Assembly (NCBI GenBank): GCA_002380945.1
Contig: DFWO01000068.1
Location: 1 to 26,399, forward strand
Length of the DNA stretch: 26,399 nt
Source of the DNA: Methylococcaceae bacterium UBA4132
GTDB lineage: Bacteria > Pseudomonadota > Gammaproteobacteria > Methylococcales > Methylomonadaceae
Direction: 5' to 3'
Numbering within the stretch: position 1 is the first letter of the stretch; every line of letters starts with the position of its first letter. Below, piece by piece: positions 17,070 to 25,142 of the stretch. The notes under the pieces were generated by a model. That model was given only the letters and a program-made list of their open reading frames with translations, was not told where the DNA came from and made no database searches. A program made the translations under genes and the position numbers.

Positions 17070-18170
17070 TTACAGACCCATCATGGCGGCCATACCCATC
17101 GTCGATGTGAATGATCCTGGCAGCATTTGGTTGAGAACCCGTGACCACTGGGTAATGCCTGCGGTACTCACGAAAACGGTATCGTGTGCTTGCAAAGCAA
17201 ACTGGTCAGCCAAAATCATGGCATCGGGAGATTTTGCATTCAACTGAAAAATCTCGGGTTTCATTTCGCCTGGTCGAATCACATAAATCTCTTCTGGATT
17301 GGAAGTAATGGAATCGACACCATGAGCTTCCGCCAGAGCTTGTGAGAGCGTCATCTTGCCCTTGTTGATCTGCAATGTCTGCTGTTTGCCGACTTCGCCC
17401 ATCACTAACACTTTATTGTCCTTATGGTCAGGGATATTCAATACGTCACTTTCCTTGAGCAGCAGGTTCTGAGTAGAGTTGCCCTTTTCGTACAGTCCCA
17501 GTACATCGATCTTGTAGAGTTTGCCATCTCGTGCTAGAGCCACATTGCTCATATCGGCATTCTCGGTTACTCCACCAGCACGGCTGATAGCTTCGGCAAC
17601 TGTCAACGGTGTCTCATTCATTGATTGAATTCCTGGCGTTTTAACTTCGCCGACGACGGCGACCCGATGGCTTTGGAACGATAACACTCGAATATCGAGT
17701 CTGACCTTCTTGAAATATTTGGAAAGCTCGCGGGTCAGCTCTGTTCTGACCTCGCTGACGGTTTTCCCTCCCACATGTATATTGCCTACATAGGGATAAT
17801 ACAGCTCGCCATTTTCGTCAACCACTTTGCCAGCCAATTCGGGCATAATTTTTTCCCCGCCTGGATCGTTCAGCTCTGGATGCTCCCAAACCGTAACTTG
17901 CAATCTGTCTTGAGGACCGATTTGATAAGTAGCTTTGCTGATATCCACTGGAGGGAGATTATTGACCGCATGCTGACGCGCGTTTTCCCTCTCAATGATC
18001 AAGTCTGCGGTAATTGGGACAATTTGAGGCTTTTCCTTGACCATCTTGCCGTTCTTCATCACTGGCACTTCCAGTTCAGATAAGTTATTTTCGGCTTTCA
18101 TAGTCATGCCAGGCGTTAAAGAACAAGCCGACAACTGTAAAGCCAGCATCAATAGAATAAATCTAAACAT
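17070..18170 (-). CDS. wza: Wza-type outer-membrane polysaccharide export lipoprotein
   Basis: Forms the outer-membrane export channel. Starting at ATG 18170 gives 366 residues with a lipoprotein signal MFRFILLMLALQLSAC (Cys16) and AAAGGA 8 nt upstream. The open frame runs back to 18287 but would overlap the preceding gene and hide the signal peptide. A poly-export domain follows (YQIGPQDRLQVTVWEHPEL, then YYPYVGNIHVGGKT), with two SLBB repeats (VAVVGEVKTPG and VLVMGEVGKQQTL). The C-terminal tail has ITQWSRVLNQMLPG, like the amphipathic helix that forms the Wza pore. Very similar layout to E. coli Wza. It is followed by a 96-nt gap before the kinase gene. Confidence 0.94.
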   Translation of the reverse strand: MFRFILLMLALQLSACSLTPGMTMKAENNLSELEVPVMKNGKMVKEKPQIVPITADLIIERENARQHAVNNLPPVDISKATYQIGPQDRLQVTVWEHPELNDPGGEKIMPELAGKVVDENGELYYPYVGNIHVGGKTVSEVRTELTRELSKYFKKVRLDIRVLSFQSHRVAVVGEVKTPGIQSMNETPLTVAEAISRAGGVTENADMSNVALARDGKLYKIDVLGLYEKGNSTQNLLLKESDVLNIPDHKDNKVLVMGEVGKQQTLQINKGKMTLSQALAEAHGVDSITSNPEEIYVIRPGEMKPEIFQLNAKSPDAMILADQFALQAHDTVFVSTAGITQWSRVLNQMLPGSFTSTMGMAAMMGL

Positions 18171-18183
18171 GATAGGTATTCCT

Positions 18184-19602
18184 TTAATATGCATTTTTAT
18201 TAATAAAACCAGTCCACACGGTACGCAAGGCAATTTCCAGATCGAACCATATCGACCAATGCTGAATGTAATACAAATCGTGTTCAATGCGTCGGTTCAA
18301 ATCGGTATCTCCGCGCCAACCGTTCACTTGAGCCCAGCCAGTGATACCAGCCTTGACCATGTGTTTTTTCATATAATTCGGCACTTGATCCTTGAAGACC
18401 TCAACAAAATCTGGGCGCTCTGGTCTAGGTCCGACCAAGGACATGTCACCCTTAAGCACATTAATCAACTGTGGCAATTCGTCAAGGCTGGTTTTTCGCA
18501 AAAAACCGCCAAATCGAGTGGCTCGATTTTCCCCGGGTTTAGACCAAACTGCACCAGTTTTGGTTTCTGCATCCACTGGCATCGAGCGAAACTTCAATAT
18601 GGTAAACGAACGGTTGTTCCAGCCAATCCGCTCTTGCTGGTAAAACACTGGACCTTTTGAACTCAACTTGATGCCTATGGCGATGAACAACATTAACGGA
18701 CTAATCAGTATTAACAGTATGAAAGCCAACAATCTATCTTCGATCTCTTTGATATAGCGGTTGACACCGTGCAAAGGCGAAACCGAGAAATCCAATGTCG
18801 GAATACCAGCCACCGTGTTCAGGCTAAGGAATTTACTTTGCTTGAAAGCAAAGCAGTCGATAACCAGCCGAATACTGACTGGCAGATGCCGCAGTTCATA
18901 CTGCGTACGTTCCGCCAGCGACTCGCCAGGGAACGCAATCCATACTTCGTCAATGGCTTCCCTAATGACTATGGAAGTGAGGTCTTGCAATCCACCGAGT
19001 CGCAGTAGCGAAAAATCATCCAACGAATAGTTTTCGGTTCGGTCATCAACATAACCAATGACTTGCAGACCTGCCCAAGGTGAATGATTCAACTGACGAG
19101 TTACCGCAACTGCCATCTGGTTTAATCCGACTAAGATGATACGACCCTGAGACCAGCCACGAGAGCGCAACCTTTTCAATAGTAGGGAAAGCAGACTACG
19201 GGCAGTCAGGACGAATAACAATCCCAGTCCCCACCATGTGGCAATCCAGCGATAACTGGAGCCAAACCAGAAATGCAAACGAATCAATGCAACAATGGAA
19301 ATGACCGATACAATGGCTAATATCCAAGCTCTGATGATACGCGGGATTTCCCCACGCATGGCATCACTCCGCCAGGGGCGGTAAACCTGACCGATTTCGA
19401 AAAAGATGATGGCTGCCAAAATACCAAGAGCAATCACGATCCGGTAGTCCTGATCAATGGCGAACCGTCGAAGCCAGAAATAATTAGAAACCCATGCGGA
19501 TCCAACTAGCATGGCTATATCGATAAACCGCAGCAATAGGATCACTGTGTGTCCATACTGCTTGAAGAGTCCGTGGAAGATATTACCTAAACCGAGTGGC
19601 AT
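18184..19602 (-). CDS. wcaJ: Undecaprenyl-phosphate glucose phosphotransferase (WcaJ-like)
   Basis: First gene of the EPS operon; transfers hexose-1-phosphate, probably glucose-1-phosphate, from UDP-sugar to undecaprenyl phosphate. 472 residues. Four N-terminal hydrophobic segments within about 15-125 are followed by a CoA-binding-like soluble region (GRIILVGLNQMAVAVTRQL). A further membrane segment (LLAFILLILISPLMLFIAIG) precedes the conserved catalytic C-terminus: GPVFYQQERIGWNNRSF, LKFRSM, RKTSLDELPQL (Asp-Glu), GDMSLVGPRPE and GITGWAQVNGWRGDT. This polyisoprenyl-phosphate transferase domain is diagnostic. ATG 19602 has AGGGG 9 nt upstream. The upstream region carries the shared regulatory element. 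Confidence 0.93.
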   Translation of the reverse strand: MPLGLGNIFHGLFKQYGHTVILLLRFIDIAMLVGSAWVSNYFWLRRFAIDQDYRIVIALGILAAIIFFEIGQVYRPWRSDAMRGEIPRIIRAWILAIVSVISIVALIRLHFWFGSSYRWIATWWGLGLLFVLTARSLLSLLLKRLRSRGWSQGRIILVGLNQMAVAVTRQLNHSPWAGLQVIGYVDDRTENYSLDDFSLLRLGGLQDLTSIVIREAIDEVWIAFPGESLAERTQYELRHLPVSIRLVIDCFAFKQSKFLSLNTVAGIPTLDFSVSPLHGVNRYIKEIEDRLLAFILLILISPLMLFIAIGIKLSSKGPVFYQQERIGWNNRSFTILKFRSMPVDAETKTGAVWSKPGENRATRFGGFLRKTSLDELPQLINVLKGDMSLVGPRPERPDFVEVFKDQVPNYMKKHMVKAGITGWAQVNGWRGDTDLNRRIEHDLYYIQHWSIWFDLEIALRTVWTGFINKNAY

Positions 19603-19638
19603 TTCGCTAAACCCCTATGCTATCTGTAATTAATGATG

Positions 19639-19654
19639 AACGGCGAAAACCGTT
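19639..19654 (-). other. Small hairpin in the EPS leader
   Basis: AACGG and CCGTT (19639-19643 and 19650-19654) can pair around a 6-nt loop, about 37 nt upstream of the first EPS start codon. No ops/JUMPstart sequence (GGCGGTAG) was found in the leader. The hairpin is short and may be incidental. Confidence 0.25.
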
Positions 19655-19686
19655 TATCCCCAAAGTCATCGCGACCAGAGTCAGGC

Positions 19687-19767
19687 GCAAGTCGCTACGA
19701 TCAGGTTAAAGGATACAGAAGAAAAATGAAGGAAAACCAGAAGGATTGATTAAGATTAGATGAGGAT
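19687..19767 (-). promoter_or_regulatory. Upstream element copy B with PmrA-like box, before the EPS operon
   Basis: Minus strand CCTCAT-CTAAT-CTTAAT (19765-19749) matches CTTAAT-N5-CTTAAT at 10 of 12 half-site bases. The segment aligns with 3373-3452 upstream of the Lpp-like gene; 21 of 22 bases are identical in the box region (19746-19767 against 3431-3452). It lies 146 nt before the EPS start codon and between the EPS operon and the response-regulator gene. I could not settle the -10/-35 between it and the gene. Role as a regulator site is inference. Confidence 0.5.
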
Positions 19768-19826
19768 TGGGTTAATTTTGGATATTCTGAATCTGGTGGG
19801 TAAAACGGATAAGTCGTTATCAATAG

Positions 19827-20018
19827 CCTGAGTTCGAGATAATCCCCCTTGAAATCATTATGATTTTAGGTTTGGGATGGTCGCCAGTTCACCGTCATCC
19901 AGCATGGATGCTGGAATCCAGTCACAGGGATGTGAGTAAATACGCCATCCTCTGCTCTGAATTGCGACAATCTCGACCACAATGACGGAAACACTCTGTT
20001 TCTTATGTCGAACTCAGA
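19827..20018. repeat. MITE copy 1 (IS982-type ends)
   Basis: CCTGAGTTCGAGATAA at 19827-19842 and TTATGTCGAACTCAG at 20003-20017 form inverted ends with one mismatch. No coding capacity. The core (about 19883-19985) begins CACCGTCAT and ends AATGACGG. It holds a hairpin CCAGCATGGATGCTGG and is recognisably related to the core of the copy at 25580-25764. No target duplication could be seen. Sitting just after the response-regulator gene, its hairpin might also end that transcript. Confidence 0.75.
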
Positions 20019-20081
20019 TTAATTTAACTTATTTAATAGATTGCCAACTGTCTTTTAACAAAAACTTTGCTTACCCCATAC

Positions 20082-20762
20082 TTATGAGGCATCAAGTTTG
20101 TAGCCGAATCCTCGCACAGTCTTGAGAAGTTTTATATCAAAATCGTCATCAATTTTTCGTCTCAACTGGCGAATATAGACATCCACAACATTGGTTAATG
20201 GATCGGCACTGTAACCCCATACTTGCTCTAGGATTCGGGTGCGACTCAACACCTTGCCAGGCATACGCATAAAGCATTCCAGTAAAGCAAATTCTTTCGG
20301 CGTTAAATCAATTAGCGTTTCTCCACGCATCACTTCATGCGTCTCTCCATTCAATATTAGGTCAGCTATCCGAAATTCCTTGATTTCCAGTTTGATCTCT
20401 CCGCCACCACGACGCATTAGTACCTCGATTCGGGCAAGTAGTTCCTCAAATGCGAAAGGCTTGGTCATATAGTCATCGGCACCTGCACGCAAGCCAGTCA
20501 CCTTATCCTGAACAGTATCTCTGGCCGTCAACATTAGAATCGGGGTGTTGATGCCATTGTCACGCAAACGCTCGCAAACCTGCCGACCATTGAGATCAGG
20601 CAAGCCAATATCCAGAATGATGACCTGAAACTTACCCTCGGTACCTAGCGTTATACCCTCTAGCCCACTCCTGGCAACCTCTACGGCATAGCCTTCAGCT
20701 TTCAGTCCTCGCTGAACAAAATTGACAATCCGTTCATCATCTTCTACTAGCAGAACTCGCAT
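20082..20762 (-). CDS. OmpR-family response regulator
   Basis: Last gene of the signalling operon. From ATG 20762 (MRVLLVEDDERIV) it has 226 residues; a start at 20777 would add MGTSY and neither has a strong ribosome site. The receiver domain has Asp8/Asp9, phospho-acceptor Asp51 (VIILDIGLPD), Thr79 and Lys101, all canonical. The C-terminal winged helix (about 133-224) includes LTPKEFALLECFM and the recognition part TNVVDVYIRQLRRKID. It ends KTVRGFGYKLDAS, as in CusR/MprA/QseB types. It follows the kinase gene at 20803-22410, its likely partner. Its position directly upstream of the EPS operon and the PmrA-like box there suggest it regulates EPS genes; that is inference. Confidence 0.93.
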   Translation of the reverse strand: MRVLLVEDDERIVNFVQRGLKAEGYAVEVARSGLEGITLGTEGKFQVIILDIGLPDLNGRQVCERLRDNGINTPILMLTARDTVQDKVTGLRAGADDYMTKPFAFEELLARIEVLMRRGGGEIKLEIKEFRIADLILNGETHEVMRGETLIDLTPKEFALLECFMRMPGKVLSRTRILEQVWGYSADPLTNVVDVYIRQLRRKIDDDFDIKLLKTVRGFGYKLDAS

Positions 20763-20802
20763 ATAGCTGGTACCCATTAGATGATTGTATGTAAGTTATT
20801 TT

Positions 20803-22410
20803 TCATTTATTTGAAAATCCATCCTGTTCCACCGAAATTAGCGGAAGTGTTACCGTGAACGTCGAGCCTGAGTTTTCAATGCTGGTCACCGTGATGCGTC
20901 CACCATGCGCTTTCAGGATCGACTTGGCCATTGACAAACCTAGACCTGTGCCATCGTTCCGCGAAAGCAGGGCATTCTGACTACGGAAACGGCGGTCGAA
21001 AATACGCTTCAAATCCTGGGAGGGTATACCTATGCCTTGATCTGTGAGACTGATACTCACCTCCTTTACATCCGCACATAAGGCAACCATAATGTGTCCT
21101 CCAGTGTTCGAATATCGGCAGGCATTGTCGCCCAGAATGAATAGTACCTGTCGTAGCCGTTGTTTGTCTCCACGCACCCACAAGGGTTCGGCTGACGCAT
21201 TTAGGGAAACTGAAATCGAGTTTTCCTCAGCCATCACTTGAAAATCCTCGACAGCATTAATCACCAGTTCGGTTATATCTAGGCTATCCCACTCAAATTG
21301 AAGGTTAGTGGTTTCGGTACGAGCTAGAAACAATAGATCGTTGACATATTTTCCCAATTGCATCGATAGTTCGACGATGCGGTGTAAAGCATCCTTATAC
21401 TCCTCGGCATCGCGATCCTGACCTCGCAGAGTCACCTCCGCCTCCCCGCAGATGACGGTAATCGGAGTGCGTAGCTCATGGCTGATGTCTGCCAACATCT
21501 CCCGACGCGCGCTGTCCATGCGTTTTAATTCTTCATTTAACCGATGAAGTTCAAAAGTACGTTCAGCCACCCTTTTTTCCAGCACGATACGTCCTTCGCG
21601 CAGTTTGTCTTGCTGGAGTTCCAGCTCCTGAGCCATTTGATTGAAATGGTTGGCAAGATAGGCAAATTCATCGCGTGTATCGAGAGCAATGCGATAATCC
21701 AAATTACCAGAGGCTATTTCGTCGGTACCCTTCATCAACACTTTGATAGGTTTCCTAACACCGCGAAGCAATAATACCCCAGACGTGAGGCTAAACATGA
21801 CCGCAGTTAATGATGCCAAGATGGCGATCCAACGCGACTGAGCAACTAAATCTTCCAGTTCCTGCTTGGCTTTTCCAGCCTTTTCTCGTTCAGCGTTAAT
21901 GGCAGTATCGATCAGTGGCTGGAATTTTCCGTCGATTTCTTCTTCCGAGAATTTCGATAGCACTTGCATCGCCATTTCGAGTTTGCCCTGTTCACGCAAG
22001 CGTTCAACTTCGTCGAACTTATACTCGCTGGCATCCAGAAAGGCAGTGAAATGGGCAACTCTTTCCAGTTCGGCGGGTTTATTTGGTAAATCGTCGGCAT
22101 CGCCTCCTGCCACTGGTGTCTTTACCGCTGTGTTTCTTAGTGTGTGCATCGCTTCGTAAAGACGTTGTTTGGAGGATTCCACACCAGCTTCCACCGTTGG
22201 GCTGGTCGTTATCAGCCTATCCATCCGCTGTTTAAAGTGGCGATAGGCTTCCTGGGACAATCGCTCATAGTGATCGAAAGCCTCATACGCCGCTTGGCTA
22301 CGCTGAAAATACTGGGCAACCTGGCTTGAACCCCAATACAGTGCAACTCCTAAAAATAAGACAAAACCAAATGAAACAACGATGACAACTGCCAAACGGA
22401 AACGAAACAT
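20803..22410 (-). CDS. Sensor histidine kinase with HAMP domain
   Basis: 535-residue inner-membrane kinase, the probable partner of the regulator encoded after it (gap of 25-40 nt). There are transmembrane segments at about 6-27 and 194-216. A helical periplasmic sensor of about 165 residues between them has no motif I recognise. HAMP lies at about 217-265 and a coiled coil at about 265-300. The HisKA box DISHELRTPITVI contains His311. The ATPase domain has the N box GDNACRYSN (Asn429), G1 DQGIGIP (457-463) and G2 GTGLGLS (487-493). All catalytic residues are present, unlike the other kinase in this operon. It starts 5 nt after the stop of the small lipoprotein gene, indicating co-expression. 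Confidence 0.93.
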   Translation of the reverse strand: MFRFRLAVVIVVSFGFVLFLGVALYWGSSQVAQYFQRSQAAYEAFDHYERLSQEAYRHFKQRMDRLITTSPTVEAGVESSKQRLYEAMHTLRNTAVKTPVAGGDADDLPNKPAELERVAHFTAFLDASEYKFDEVERLREQGKLEMAMQVLSKFSEEEIDGKFQPLIDTAINAEREKAGKAKQELEDLVAQSRWIAILASLTAVMFSLTSGVLLLRGVRKPIKVLMKGTDEIASGNLDYRIALDTRDEFAYLANHFNQMAQELELQQDKLREGRIVLEKRVAERTFELHRLNEELKRMDSARREMLADISHELRTPITVICGEAEVTLRGQDRDAEEYKDALHRIVELSMQLGKYVNDLLFLARTETTNLQFEWDSLDITELVINAVEDFQVMAEENSISVSLNASAEPLWVRGDKQRLRQVLFILGDNACRYSNTGGHIMVALCADVKEVSISLTDQGIGIPSQDLKRIFDRRFRSQNALLSRNDGTGLGLSMAKSILKAHGGRITVTSIENSGSTFTVTLPLISVEQDGFSNK

Positions 22411-22415
22411 GAGCT

Positions 22416-22736
22416 CTACTTTGTGTCGCTGGTCTCATCCAAATGTTTTTCCATGGATCTGATTGCTTCCAACTTTTCTCGTAGCAGGCGAGTCTCATCT
22501 TTCTTCGATCCATTTGTATTTTTTGATTCTGGCATGGATTGGACTGTTTTTTGTTTGTGCACCGATGATTTTTTTTGCGTTTTAACACCTCGGCGCGTAT
22601 AGGAATCGTTATAATGGTTCGAATACCCGCCCCAACCAGAATCGAACTCGGCACATCCAGTCAACAGCAAAAGGCTTAGCACTAAGCTTATATTTCGAGT
22701 GGACAGTAATGACAGCATAGAGATATTTTTTTCCAT
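22416..22736 (-). CDS. Small lipoprotein between two kinase genes (QseG-like position)
   Basis: 106 residues. The signal peptide ISLVLSLLLLTGCAEF has lipobox LLTGC; the start may be 22736 or an internal Met at 22718. The mature part is short, polar and Lys-rich, with an aromatic stretch after the Cys (DSGWGGYSNHYNDSY) and a charged helical C-terminus (RLLREKLEAIRSMEKHL). No known domain is recognised. In enterobacteria, qseG encodes a lipoprotein next to qseE/glrK and affects that kinase. This gene holds the same place after the QseE-like gene (gap 5 nt) and before the second kinase (gap 5 nt). A role as accessory sensor is inferred from position only. Confidence 0.75.
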   Translation of the reverse strand: MEKNISMLSLLSTRNISLVLSLLLLTGCAEFDSGWGGYSNHYNDSYTRRGVKTQKKSSVHKQKTVQSMPESKNTNGSKKDETRLLREKLEAIRSMEKHLDETSDTK

Positions 22737-22741
22737 ATTCT

Positions 22742-24307
22742 TTAGGACTCTCCAGTTAACGGTATTTGAACGCGGATACGAGCCCCATGATGATCTTGTC
22801 TTGAGTCAATAACATCGACTTTGCCTTGGTGGTTGGTAACATACTCTCTGACAATGGCAAGCCCCAAACCTGAACCTTCGACATTATCGTCGCATTGAGC
22901 GGTCTTGCCACGGAAAAAGGGTTCGAATATATGCGAACGCTCATTAGGTTCAATACCTGGTCCCTCATCTTCGACTTCCAATTCCAGTTGCGTACCCGAA
23001 TCGCGAAGCATGATACGTATTTCCCCTCCCACTGGTGAATATTTCACTGCATTCGACATTAACTGCTCGATAATGCTTTGCAATTGCTCGTGGATTCCAG
23101 AAATCTCGACTGGTCTGACCAACTTTTTCACGCTAATCGATTTGACCTGTAGATGGGGTTGAAAATTATCGATAACCGACTCAAGCAGATATTTCATATT
23201 GACGGTTCCCTTGCGGTTTATTTCCAGCTTTGAGTTAATCTGACTATAACGAACTAATTCCTCGGATACTGTTTTCAGCTTATCAACATGGTTGCATAGT
23301 GACCTTGCGATGTCCTGTCGGACACTGTCTGGTTCCTCATCCGCCTCGTTTACAAGAAGATTCACGCCTTCCTGAATATATTCCAATGGCAGATTGATCT
23401 CAAGGGCTACGTTGTGCATAAACTGCTGTTTCGAAACCTCCAATTCCATCAAATGAGTTCGAAGCCATTCCAGACGATTACCCAGATAGCGCATATCCGA
23501 AGGTCCTGAGACAACAATCGGTTCTTCGAGCTCTCCCGAACCCAGACGACGGATACTGGTATCCAGTTGTCGCATTGAGCGCGAAAGTATGATTAGCACT
23601 ATCGCGATGAAAATAAACGAGATTACGAACAGTACTGCGCCCTTGATTAATAGTCCTTGTTCAAGGGATTCTGATTGCTGACGTAATTCATTGAATTCAT
23701 GGTCTACATGACGCTCGAATTCATGCGAAAGACTATAAGAGGACTCACGCAGCCCTTGGAATGCCTCATCGACTGGCGATTTAAGATTAATTTCACCCGC
23801 CGAGCCAATGATTTGTTGATAAATCAGATTTTCCTTTTCCGATAATTCGTTGACCAATAGCGCAATTTTGTTATCTATATGTAGCTTTAGTAATTCGCTC
23901 AAGGCTTGTTTAAACGATGCCCGCGTACTTTCATAGGATTGTTGCTCATAAGGCTGACGCAGGCTTGGATCCGATAGCAGAATGAAAAGTCTAGCTTTTC
24001 GCTCAATATCAGCAGTCTTTTGCAAAACTAGACGTATCACCTTCGTTTGCTCGAAGACTTGGGAATTGATTGTCCTGCCCAATGCTGAGGTTTCGCGCAT
24101 GCCAAAAGCAGCGTACATAACGGCCAAAAAAAGCGGTATAACGGCAATCACAAAGCCTAAAACAATAAGGGACTTCAACGATAAAATATTTTTGAATTTC
24201 ATCCAGCCAGAAACAAAGTTAAACAGTCCTTCTGGTATCGACAACAGTTTTGATAAATCCAGTTTTCTGAAAATATCCAGAACAAAGTTAGCAATGCGCT
24301 TTTTCAT
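22742..24307 (-). CDS. QseE/GlrK-like histidine kinase lacking the phospho-acceptor His
   Basis: 521 residues and first gene of the signalling operon. It has an N-terminal extension of about 40 residues, then membrane segments at about 43-68 and 221-241 around a helical periplasmic sensor. A HAMP-like region includes VSGPSDMRYLGNRLEWLR, very like the GlrK sequence at the same place. The dimerisation helix reads QQFMHNVALEINLPLEYI where GlrK has QFLRHLSHELKTPL: the expected His is Leu302 and the Lys-Thr are Asn-Leu. The DNA confirms CTT at that codon. The ATPase part is intact: MSNAVKYSP (Asn419), DEGPGIEP (447-454), FEPFFRG and GSGLGLA (478-484). It may be a pseudokinase or phosphatase tuning the second kinase. 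ATG 24307 has no ribosome site; Met36 (24202), where GlrK-type similarity begins, is an alternative. Confidence 0.87.
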   Translation of the reverse strand: MKKRIANFVLDIFRKLDLSKLLSIPEGLFNFVSGWMKFKNILSLKSLIVLGFVIAVIPLFLAVMYAAFGMRETSALGRTINSQVFEQTKVIRLVLQKTADIERKARLFILLSDPSLRQPYEQQSYESTRASFKQALSELLKLHIDNKIALLVNELSEKENLIYQQIIGSAGEINLKSPVDEAFQGLRESSYSLSHEFERHVDHEFNELRQQSESLEQGLLIKGAVLFVISFIFIAIVLIILSRSMRQLDTSIRRLGSGELEEPIVVSGPSDMRYLGNRLEWLRTHLMELEVSKQQFMHNVALEINLPLEYIQEGVNLLVNEADEEPDSVRQDIARSLCNHVDKLKTVSEELVRYSQINSKLEINRKGTVNMKYLLESVIDNFQPHLQVKSISVKKLVRPVEISGIHEQLQSIIEQLMSNAVKYSPVGGEIRIMLRDSGTQLELEVEDEGPGIEPNERSHIFEPFFRGKTAQCDDNVEGSGLGLAIVREYVTNHQGKVDVIDSRQDHHGARIRVQIPLTGES

Positions 24308-24452
24308 TGATTTTTATGTTTAATTGTCAAAAGTAATCCTATCTCTAACAATTCATTCGGGATGCTCGTCACCTGAGATTTAATTTCCATCATCGAAAAA
24401 TCCAAATGCAAATTTGATACGTTTGCTGGCTAGCCCCACTGAAAACGCGTTA

Positions 24453-24905
24453 TTATAGACCTAGTTCAAAACAGGGTAGCAATTTTTGTTGTTGATTGGT
24501 TCCGTCGCAAAATTTTTCAGATTGGCGTTGTTGAATAAAGCACTTTATTTGGTGTGTTTTACGGCAACAAACAAGTAACATCAAAAAAATTACGCCTAAG
24601 GCTGCACCAAAGACATTAACGATAGCATCATCATAAGAAAACTGCCGTGTTGCCGTAAACCAAAACTGGCAATATTAAAATAATACGCCTACAAAGGAAC
24701 AAGCCAGCAATACCATTAATGAAACCACCCACTGCTGTTTATGAAACCTGTATGCGCTCATGAGCAACAAGGACAATAAACCATAAGCTACTGCGTGATC
24801 GACCTTATCCCAAGCAACAGAATCTCAATGTAACCATGGGCTAAGACTTAAAAAAGCCAAAATAGCAAAATAAATAGATACCACATATATTTTATCTAAG
24901 TTCAT
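24453..24905 (-). pseudogene. VanZ-like membrane protein pseudogene
   Basis: From ATG 24905 one frame runs 151 codons to TAA 24453 with only two internal stops: TGA at codon 25 and TAA at codon 73. It reads MNLDKIYVVSIYFAILAFLS, LSPWLH, stop, then WDKVDHAVAYGLLSLLLMS, stop, then FTATRQFSYDDAIVNVFGAALG. The pattern DKVDH-xAYG-L and the later SYDD-xxNxxGA-LG is that of VanZ-like proteins, small proteins with about four membrane segments and no settled function, often near polysaccharide genes. Absence of frameshifts suggests recent decay by point mutation. It lies upstream of the signalling operon in the same direction. Confidence 0.7.
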
Positions 24906-25001
24906 TTGAATGACTAAAATTTTATTGGTTTTTGAAAATCATTAATAAGGACAACGATAACCAGTTCCATATAAAAAATATAGTCCGAGTTTCGAAATAA
25001 A

Positions 25002-25043
25002 AAAACTGTTAAACTACCTATCAAAACTGTTAAACCGCCTATT
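25002..25043. repeat. 21-bp tandem direct repeat, two copies
   Basis: Two adjacent 21-bp units (25002-25022 and 25023-25043) both begin AAAACTGTTAAAC and contain CCTAT, differing at three positions. The unit spans two helical turns and lies about 100 nt upstream of the VanZ-like pseudogene start, so it could be a former operator. Otherwise 24906-25142 shows nothing recognised. Confidence 0.6.
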
Positions 25044-25142
25044 CATAGTCTAAACATAAATTGGATTTTATGTTGGCGCGGATTGAATAGTTCTATTTAG
25101 GATGGCAGGGTAACAAATGATGTATCAACACATTTCAGTACA

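Noticed and set aside
18037..18660. A 207-codon open frame on the plus strand
   Set aside because: It is antisense to wza and the WcaJ-like gene, whose family motifs are unmistakable, and its product resembles nothing.
22298..22654. A 118-codon minus-strand frame overlapping the small lipoprotein and kinase genes
   Set aside because: Shadow of the lipoprotein gene in another frame; it has no signal peptide or ribosome site and would overlap the kinase start.
25002..25043. Possible CRISPR repeat
   Set aside because: The two 21-bp units are directly adjacent with no spacers, and there are no cas genes in the window.
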